Origin: Nocardia shimofusensis NBRC 100134
GTDB lineage: Bacteria; Actinomycetota; Actinomycetes; Mycobacteriales; Mycobacteriaceae
Assembly (NCBI RefSeq): GCF_001613125.1
Contig: NZ_BDBT01000002.1
Coordinates: 1-64,000, forward strand
DNA: 64,000 bases
Direction of reading: 5' to 3'
Both the position numbers and the translations under genes were made by a program. The notes beneath the pieces are model-generated. The model did not search any database, was not told the DNA's origin, and was given only the letters and a program-made list of their open reading frames with translations. Shown here piece by piece: positions 35,902-41,936 of this stretch. Numbering within the stretch: the first letter of the stretch is position 1; each line of letters opens with the position of its first letter.

Positions 35902-37983
35902 GTGGTCGCGGCGCAGGAGACGAATTTGCAGAAGATCCTGGAAGGTACGTCTCAGTATCTGGTCCCTCTGTACCAGCGCCCCTATCAGTGGGGTCCGGAC
36001 AATTTCAAGGAACTTTGGCGCGACGTCACTCAATTGGCCGAGGACCGACTCGACGACCCCGAGACCACGCACTTCATCGGTTCGCTGGTGTTGGCGCCGA
36101 CGCCGGGCGGAGTCGCCGGATCGATCACTCGATACCTCGTTGTCGATGGCCAGCAGCGTCTCACAACTCTGACCTTGCTGTTGGCAGCCATACGGGACCA
36201 TCTCGAGCAAGACCCGAACGGAGCTCGGCGCGACGCCGACCGCATACACAACCAACTGCTCACCAACCAGTATGAGGACGACCCGTATCGTTTGAAACTC
36301 CTTCCGACGCAGGCGGACCGCGAAGCTTACGCCGCCGTCATCGACCGCGCCCCTACTGCGGGCGGAGACGACAACATCGGTGCTGCCTATCGCTTTTTTC
36401 GCGCTCGCCTGTCGGAGCCGAATCCTGATGCGCCTTACGATGTTCTCCAGATATCCCAGGCGGTGACTGCCGGACTATCGGTGGTCTCTATCAGCACACA
36501 TCCCGGCGACAATGTCCATCGCATTTTTCAGTCGCTCAACAACACTGGATTGAAGCTCACTCAAGGTGATCTGCTGCGCAACTATCTGTTCATGCGATTG
36601 CCCACGAGAAGCGATGAGGTCTACCGGACACATTGGTTGCCATTGCAGAATGCGCTGGAGGACAACGAGCGTATCGAAACGCTGTTCTGGCTCGACCTGC
36701 TGCATACCAAGCCACAGGTGAAGCAGTCACAAACCTTCGCCGGGCAGCAGGCCCGACTGGAACGGTTCACTACCGAGGACCAAATCGTCAAGGAGATCGA
36801 ACGCATCGCTCGCCTCGGACATCTCTATCGTCTGATGCTGCACCCAGGTGAGGAGGCGGATCCTGCCGTCCGTGAGCGGCTCACTCGATTGGCGGAATGG
36901 GACTCGTCCACACCGGCGCCTCTGGTTCTTCACCTGCTGGTGCTGCGCGACCGGGGGGCGGCCACCAGCAAGCAGGTCGCACAGGCACTCTTGTACATCG
37001 AATCGCTGGTAGTACGTAGATTCCTCATCGGCCGCGCCACCCAGGGACTCAACCGGCTATTCCCAGCCGCAGTCCAGGAACTCGACGCATCACTCCCGGT
37101 AGATGAAGGACTGCACCGATACCTGTCAGAAGGTCGCAAGCACTATGCAACCGACGAGAAGCTGTCCGAAGCCATTCTCACCGCACCGTTGTATACGACC
37201 GGCCGGGCAGCTCACCGCAAGACGATCATGTTGTGGATCGAACGCCTGCTCGCTGCGAAAGAGCGAGTCGCCCCCGAAACACTGACCATCGAGCACGTCA
37301 TGCCCCAGACGCTTTCTCCAGAATGGCGATCACAGCTCAGCGAAGAGTACGGCGAGGACAACATCGACGATCTCCATGATCGCCTCGTCCACACGCTCGG
37401 AAACCTCACGCTCACCGGATACAACGAAAATCTGGGCAATCAGAACTTCGAACGGAAACGTGAAATACTACGAGCCAGTAGCATCCGAATGAATCAGCGC
37501 ATTGCCGAGCACAACGCTTGGGGGCCCAAACAGATCGAACAACGTGGACGCGAACTTTCGCAACTCGTGATCGAAGCATGGCCCGGCCCCCTCGCGGAGG
37601 CCGGCAAAGCGCGGGACGACAATCCGCTCTGGGAATCGCTGAACCGCATACTGGCCCTTCTTCCAACAGGTCATTGGACGAGCTATGGCGACTTGGCGAA
37701 AGTTATCGGTACTGCCGCCCAACCGATAGGAACCCGCCTGGCAACCGTACCGGCTCCCAACGCTCACCGGGTCCTCAATGCGAACGGCGAAATCTCTGCG
37801 GCCTTTCGATGGCCCGAGGCCGGACGCACACAGGATCCGCGGCAGGTGCTCGAAATGGAGGGAGTTCGTTTTTCCGGCTCCGGCCGGGCGGCGCCTTCAC
37901 AACGTCTCAGCTTGTCCGCCCTCGAGCGATTGCGGACAGCTGCAGATGATGACTCGGAGCCGCAAGCGGAATCCCGTTCGTAG
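35902..37983 (+). CDS. DUF262-DUF1524 (GmrSD-like) nuclease fused to an ATL domain
   Basis: A 693-residue protein with three parts. (1) DUF262, ~8-230: VPLYQRPYQW, the nucleotide-site motif DGQQRLTTL (82-90) and IFQSLNNTGLKLTQGDLLRN. (2) DUF1524 HNH nuclease: LTIEHVMPQT (His465) and HTLGNLTLTGYN. These two domains make up GmrSD, SspE and BrxU type IV restriction proteins. (3) From ~585, an alkyltransferase-like domain: HWTSYGDLAKVIG, then PNAHRVLNANGEIS where Ala621 replaces the acceptor Cys of O6-alkylguanine transferases, and EMEGVRF. The Arg-finger position reads AAQPIG instead of AARxVG. Codon use and GC are lower than in neighbours, suggesting transfer. Probably an anti-phage or damage-directed nuclease that reads modified bases; function inferred. 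Confidence 0.85.
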   Translation: MVAAQETNLQKILEGTSQYLVPLYQRPYQWGPDNFKELWRDVTQLAEDRLDDPETTHFIGSLVLAPTPGGVAGSITRYLVVDGQQRLTTLTLLLAAIRDHLEQDPNGARRDADRIHNQLLTNQYEDDPYRLKLLPTQADREAYAAVIDRAPTAGGDDNIGAAYRFFRARLSEPNPDAPYDVLQISQAVTAGLSVVSISTHPGDNVHRIFQSLNNTGLKLTQGDLLRNYLFMRLPTRSDEVYRTHWLPLQNALEDNERIETLFWLDLLHTKPQVKQSQTFAGQQARLERFTTEDQIVKEIERIARLGHLYRLMLHPGEEADPAVRERLTRLAEWDSSTPAPLVLHLLVLRDRGAATSKQVAQALLYIESLVVRRFLIGRATQGLNRLFPAAVQELDASLPVDEGLHRYLSEGRKHYATDEKLSEAILTAPLYTTGRAAHRKTIMLWIERLLAAKERVAPETLTIEHVMPQTLSPEWRSQLSEEYGEDNIDDLHDRLVHTLGNLTLTGYNENLGNQNFERKREILRASSIRMNQRIAEHNAWGPKQIEQRGRELSQLVIEAWPGPLAEAGKARDDNPLWESLNRILALLPTGHWTSYGDLAKVIGTAAQPIGTRLATVPAPNAHRVLNANGEISAAFRWPEAGRTQDPRQVLEMEGVRFSGSGRAAPSQRLSLSALERLRTAADDDSEPQAESRS

Positions 37984-38105
37984 CCGATCACCGAGAATGA
38001 GGCTGCCGCCCAGCTCCACTCATGCAGCGCCGCCATGCGCGTCCGGCTTGATTCAGGCACGTCAGCACCGGGAATGTTCAGGCTACTGTCTGCAAGTCGC
38101 GGTCG

Positions 38106-39194
38106 TCAGATCTTGACGTTCACCCACCGAGCGAAGCTCGCGAGGCTGTCGGTGCGCCGCCGCTCGGCCGCTGCGACCGCGTGCAGGGTCTCACGGACGG
38201 ACGGGTGGAGTCGGGTCTGCTGCGGCGCCACGGCGCGCGCGGCGTTGAGCGCGCGTAGCGCCTTGTCCGGCTGGCCGACGAGAACCCAGGCGCGCGCCAC
38301 GTCCTGCCAGTGGTGGCCTGCGCGCGGTGGTGCGATGCCCGCGGGCAGCAACAGCGCCGAGCCTTCGCGCGCCGCGCGGTCGGGGTCGCCGGATTCGAGC
38401 GCGACGGCGCACGCATGGATGCCGACGTTTCCGGGGCCGAACAGGGTGCCGTAGAGGTCGGACTCACCGGGCATCGCCGGGGCGATCCGGCGCGCGTGCT
38501 CGATGTGCTCGGCCGCGGTGTCGGGCCGACAGCCGCGGGCGGCGACGATCGCGCCGCACAGGTGACCGTAGCCGCGTACCGCGTTCGCGGCTTCGCTGTC
38601 GCCTTCGACGTCGTCGAGCGCGTTCTCCACCAGAGCTAGGCCGGTGTCCGTTCCGTTGTGATACATCAGGATTCGCGCGCGCTTGATCTTGGCTTGTGCC
38701 GAGTACAGCCGTTCCGCGGTGACGTATGCGGCCGACAACAGTGAAGCGACCTTGCCGCGGTCGTCGTCGCTCGCGGCGTGCAGTGCGCCGTAGAGCTGAC
38801 GCAACAGCACCGGCAGGCGGGCGAGAGCCAGGCGGCCCTTGTCGTTGCGGTAAGCCGTGTCCACTGCGGCCATCTCGGCGGCGAGTTCGGCCAGGAGGGG
38901 CGGCTCGACACCGCGCACATACGGCCCCTCGGCGAGCAGGGCGCGCAGTTCGGCCAGACCGTCGAGTGGGCCACCTTCCTCGATGATGTCGTAGTACGGG
39001 GCTCCGGTCAGATACTCCGGTTCGACTCCGAGGACCGCGGCGACCGCGGCGACGAATCCCGGTGAGGCCGGTTCCCGGTTCTGTTCGACAGCGCGCACTA
39101 TCGAGACGCTGTATTTCGCGCGCTGCGCGAGCTGCACCTGCTTCAGGCCGGCGAGCTTGCGCAGGCCGGCGATGCGGTCCCCTGTGGTAGTCAC
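38106..39194 (-). CDS. XRE regulator with TPR-like sensor domain, copy B
   Basis: A 362-residue relative of the regulator at 34010: XRE helix-turn-helix (GDRIAGLRKLAGLKQVQLAQ; IVRAVEQNREPASPGF), then helical repeats (AGHHWQDVARAWVLVGQPDKAL) and the same FARWVNVKI end. It has diverged far more from copy A than the adjacent small genes have from theirs, so each regulator may have its own ligand while the small proteins are constrained. GGAG lies eight bases before the GTG at 39194. Divergent from the second small-gene pair (207-bp gap, no other gene seen). Confidence 0.8.
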   Translation of the reverse strand: MTTTGDRIAGLRKLAGLKQVQLAQRAKYSVSIVRAVEQNREPASPGFVAAVAAVLGVEPEYLTGAPYYDIIEEGGPLDGLAELRALLAEGPYVRGVEPPLLAELAAEMAAVDTAYRNDKGRLALARLPVLLRQLYGALHAASDDDRGKVASLLSAAYVTAERLYSAQAKIKRARILMYHNGTDTGLALVENALDDVEGDSEAANAVRGYGHLCGAIVAARGCRPDTAAEHIEHARRIAPAMPGESDLYGTLFGPGNVGIHACAVALESGDPDRAAREGSALLLPAGIAPPRAGHHWQDVARAWVLVGQPDKALRALNAARAVAPQQTRLHPSVRETLHAVAAAERRRTDSLASFARWVNVKI

Positions 39195-39401
39195 CGCGGA
39201 ATCTCCGATGTTCGGGGGCGGTCTCTCACGTTGGTACACATCGAGCCTAACCGAGTTACGCCTGGTCATCCCGGCTCTGTCACTCGACTGTCACTCCCCG
39301 ACAACGATTCCCGCGACGCTGGGCCGCAACACCCGCCGCCGGGTCGAGCGCGGCGCTCCTCGGCGGCGGGTGTCACCAACAACGCCAGGGGAAGGCAGGG
39401 G

Positions 39402-39650
39402 ATGAACGCGCTCGGATGGATAGACCCGTGCTCGCCGACACCGCAATGGGATACCGCGCAGATACGCCGGTTGGCACGCCGGTTGGGGTATCCGCTTCGG
39501 TGGGCCGATCCCGCTTCCGCCCTCGGACTGGTCGAGCAGGTCGAGGCGGCCGGAGCCGAGGTGGTCCTGTTGTCGTCGTCGGCCCACATCGACGTCGTGA
39601 CATTGGACCGCCTGATGTCGCGCGCCGACGTCGAATGCGCCGCGCCATGA
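39402..39650 (+). CDS. small cassette protein 1, copy B (82 aa, shortened)
   Basis: It matches copy A at 80 of 82 residues (Q33R, T50A), but CGA in copy A is TGA here (39648-39650), removing the last 15 residues. The DNA after this stop still encodes ASFGRWSPLSGVRR with only synonymous changes plus one I/V change relative to copy A, so the nonsense change is recent. The same substitution creates ATGA, giving the downstream gene a new coupled start. AGGGGAAGG precedes the ATG. Confidence 0.75.
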   Translation: MNALGWIDPCSPTPQWDTAQIRRLARRLGYPLRWADPASALGLVEQVEAAGAEVVLLSSSAHIDVVTLDRLMSRADVECAAP

Positions 39651-39784
39651 GCATCGTTCGGCCGCTGGTCACCATTGAGCGGGGTGCGCCGGTGACCGGG
39701 ACGGACATCGGACTCGCCTTCGTGATCGCGCTACCTCTCGCGGTCGTCGCAGCCATGATCTTCTGGCCGTCCGACTACGACTGA
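39647..39784 (+). CDS. single-span membrane protein, copy B (45 aa, or 30 aa)
   Basis: ATG at 39647 overlaps the shortened upstream gene (ATGA) and gives 45 residues: a new head MSIVRPLVTIERGAP, then the conserved part TGTDIGLAFVIALPLAVVAA and tail WPSDYD. The ancestral start equivalent to copy A is a GTG at 39692, giving 30 residues. Either way the span and tail are retained. Function unknown. Confidence 0.6.
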   Translation: MSIVRPLVTIERGAPVTGTDIGLAFVIALPLAVVAAMIFWPSDYD

Positions 39785-39922
39785 GGTCCGCCGGCGGGGT
39801 CTGGGCATGCCGAAACCCCAGCTCGTGGCTACGGCGGGCAGGAAAATACGGGATCGGCGGCCCGCCGACGCGAGGCCGACCGGTCGCGGTTTTCGTCAGC
39901 GAAGGCAGCACCTGTTCTCCGG

Positions 39923-39996
39923 TGCCCCCAGTCGGACTCGAACCGACACTGTGCGGATTTTAAGTCCGCTGCCTCTGCCAATTGGGCTATAGGGGC
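39923..39996 (-). tRNA. tRNA-Leu(UAA), 74 nt, short variable loop
   Basis: The cloverleaf reads: acceptor GCCCCTA/TGGGGGC with discriminator A, a D-arm starting GCCC, anticodon stem GCGGA/TCCGC with loop CTTAAAA (anticodon TAA), a five-base variable loop ACAGT, and T-arm GTCGG-TTCGAGT-CCGAC. CCA is not encoded (ACCG follows). Leucine tRNAs normally have a long variable arm (type II); this one is type I. The upstream HxlR gene stop (TAG) lies inside its 5' end. Confidence 0.88.
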
Positions 39997-40529
39997 GTGG
40001 GGTCAGAGTACCCAGCCGTACGAGCGTCCTGAGATCGGGCACGGTCCTGCCGTCGATCCGGGTTCAGCCGGATCTCGATCCGCTCGGGCTCGGCGTCGGC
40101 GACCGGGTCGGCGGTGACGCGGACGCGGACGGGACGTCCGGTGCCGGTTTCGACGAACGACAACGGCGGGCGGCCGTCCTGGAGGTGCTTGTCTCCCCAC
40201 TGCATCAGCGACAGGAAGACCGGCAGGAGGTCGTCGCCCGCCTCGGTCAACCGGTACTCCTGGCGGGCGCGGCTGCCCGGTTCCCGATAGGGCACGCGGG
40301 TGACGATCCCCGCGGATTCCAGCTGTTTGAGCGCCCGGGAGATGGCTGGAGCGGATGTGCCGACACGGGTGACGAAATCCTCGAACCGCGTTGTCCCGTA
40401 GAAGAATTCGCGAACAACGAGGAACACGGTCTTGGTGCTCAGCAGTTCCAGCGCGCGCTCGGCCGAACAACCGTCGCCGATCGACCAGGCACCCCGGTCA
40501 CGCAAGCGCTCTTCGAACTCCATCGCCAT
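39987..40529 (-). CDS. HxlR-family regulator
   Basis: A 180-residue protein with the HxlR winged helix (GDGCSAERALELLSTKTVFL; FEDFVTRVGTSAPAISRALKQLE; EYRLTEAGDDLLPVFLSLMQW) and a ~60-residue C-terminal extension that is Arg/Asp-rich. The last codons and stop overlap the tRNA-Leu gene by ten bases. It is divergent from the SDR gene, with two identical CTAACTAACG boxes between them that are probably its operators. ATG at 40529 or 40523. HxlR proteins typically sense electrophiles or aldehydes and control adjacent oxidoreductases. Confidence 0.88.
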   Translation of the reverse strand: MAMEFEERLRDRGAWSIGDGCSAERALELLSTKTVFLVVREFFYGTTRFEDFVTRVGTSAPAISRALKQLESAGIVTRVPYREPGSRARQEYRLTEAGDDLLPVFLSLMQWGDKHLQDGRPPLSFVETGTGRPVRVRVTADPVADAEPERIEIRLNPDRRQDRARSQDARTAGYSDPTPL

Positions 40530-40538
40530 GCGGACATT

Positions 40539-40589
40539 CTAACTAACGGTTGCGTTAGCCATGCGTGCCATGCTCTCATCTAACTAACG
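40539..40589. promoter_or_regulatory. paired HxlR-type boxes
   Basis: CTAACTAACG occurs at 40539-40548 and again at 40580-40589 (41 bp apart, same orientation). The first is followed by GTTAG (40553-40557), making an inverted repeat CTAAC...GTTAG. They lie between the divergent HxlR and SDR starts. Confidence 0.55.
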
Positions 40590-40616
40590 ACATCATTACC
40601 CAGATGGAGGACAGAG

Positions 40617-41318
40617 ATGGTCGAAGTAGCGGGCAAGGTGGCCGTGGTGACCGGCGGGCGGCGCGGGCTCGGCGCGGCGCTGGTCGAGGAGTTGCTGGCG
40701 CGCGGAGCACGGAAGGTGTACTCCACGGCGCGCTCGGGGTTCGCCGACGAACGGCCGGAAGTGATCACCGCCGAGCTCGAGGTCCGCTCGGCGGAATCGG
40801 TGGCGGCGCTCGCGGCGCGGGCGGGCGATGCCGAGATCGTGTTCAACAACGCGGGCGTGCTGGTGCCCGAGGCATTGCTGAGCGGCGATCTCGACGGCAT
40901 CACCGAGACCTTCGAGGTCAACACGCTCGGACCGCTGCGGGTGGCGCGGGCGTTCGCGCCGATCCTGGCCGCCAACGGTGGAGGCGCGCTGGTGAACATG
41001 CATTCCGTGCTGTCCTGGCTGGCCGGAAGCGGGGCCTACGGTGCGTCCAAAGCGGCGGCGTGGTCGATGACGAATTCGCTGCGTCTCGAGCTGGCACGGC
41101 AGAACACGCAGGTGGTCGGTGTGCACGCGGGGTTCATCGACACCGAGATGGTGGCCGCAATCCCCCGGCCCAAGGCCACGCCCGCCGAGATCGCCGCGCG
41201 CATCCTCGACGGTCTCGAAGCGGGCGAGAGCGAAGTGCTCGCCGACGACGTCACCGTCGCTGTCAAAGCGGCGCTGGGCGGGCCGGTCGAACGGCTGACC
41301 TTCGCCTCCGCCGGCTGA
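40617..41318 (+). CDS. short-chain dehydrogenase/reductase
   Basis: A 233-residue classical SDR: NAD(P)-binding TGGRRGLGAA, structural NNAGV, catalytic Ser in MHSVLS and YGASK with Tyr/Lys. The Arg pair after the first Gly motif favours NADPH. The N-terminal GKVAVVTGG and C-terminal PAEIAARILDGLEAGESEVLAD match SDRs found with HxlR regulators. ATGGAGGAC lies before the ATG at 40617. It forms a likely operon with the tautomerase-like gene 37 bp downstream; substrate unknown. Confidence 0.9.
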   Translation: MVEVAGKVAVVTGGRRGLGAALVEELLARGARKVYSTARSGFADERPEVITAELEVRSAESVAALAARAGDAEIVFNNAGVLVPEALLSGDLDGITETFEVNTLGPLRVARAFAPILAANGGGALVNMHSVLSWLAGSGAYGASKAAAWSMTNSLRLELARQNTQVVGVHAGFIDTEMVAAIPRPKATPAEIAARILDGLEAGESEVLADDVTVAVKAALGGPVERLTFASAG

Positions 41319-41355
41319 ACCACATCCTGCATCGATCGAAGGAGAACGAACCGCC

Positions 41356-41781
41356 ATGCCTTTGTGGACCTTCCACCACACGCCCGGCATCTTCACCGGC
41401 GCGGAGAAGCACGCGCTCGCCGCGCATATCACCGACCACTACGAGCAGGTCGGGCTCCCCCGGTTCTACGTGATCACGCTGTTCCAGGAGACCAGGCCGA
41501 CGGACTTCTTCGTCGGCGGCGAACCGACCGAGGTCGGCGTCCGGATCGTCATCGACCACATCGCCCGGGCCGCGCCCGACCAGCAGTCGCGCAAGCAGAC
41601 CGCCCGCTGGATCAACCGCATGCTTCGGCCCCACCTCACCGGGCGCACAGGGCTGCACTGGGAGTTCCACGTCGACGAGACCAGCGCCGACATGTGGATG
41701 ATCAACGGGATCGCGCCGCCGCCGGGCGGTTCCGAGGCCGAGCTGAACTGGGTGCGACACAACGCTGCCTCGCCCTACTGA
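41356..41781 (+). CDS. tautomerase-superfamily protein (cis-CaaD-like)
   Basis: A 141-residue protein starting Met-Pro, so processing would expose the catalytic Pro1 of tautomerases. The single chain contains two beta-alpha-beta halves (PLWTFHHTPGIFTGAEKHAL; GVRIVIDHIARAAPDQQSR), as in cis-3-chloroacrylic acid dehalogenase and putative oxalocrotonate tautomerases. AAGGAG lies about ten bases upstream. Linked to an SDR and HxlR regulator, it may process an unsaturated carbonyl compound; the exact reaction is unknown. Confidence 0.8.
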   Translation: MPLWTFHHTPGIFTGAEKHALAAHITDHYEQVGLPRFYVITLFQETRPTDFFVGGEPTEVGVRIVIDHIARAAPDQQSRKQTARWINRMLRPHLTGRTGLHWEFHVDETSADMWMINGIAPPPGGSEAELNWVRHNAASPY

Positions 41782-41936
41782 ACCTCGGCGGCTTCGGCGG
41801 CGATGTCGATCGACACCTCGGCCCGGACCATGCCGACGATCAGATCCTCGGTGCTGTCGGATATCGCCCTGCCGAGCGTCGCCCCTGCTGAATGATCGGC
41901 GCGGCGTGGAGCCCGCGCCTCGATGTCAGCCGGACG

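Larger units (their letters stand above)
39401..39784 (+). repeat. direct repeat B (small-gene pair)
   Basis: Second copy of the 384-bp segment at 35281-35664, same orientation, roughly 90% identical. The homology extends a few bases upstream (GGAAGGCAGGG versus GAGAAGGCAGGG). Confidence 0.85.

Noticed and set aside
35902-37983. SspE of a phosphorothioate (Ssp/Dnd) system
   Set aside because: The domains are shared, but no sspABCD/dnd modification genes lie nearby and the ATL domain is not part of SspE.
39923-39996. tRNA as attachment site of an integrated element
   Set aside because: I found no repeat of the tRNA 3' end around 33.8-40.6 kb and no integrase or excisionase gene.
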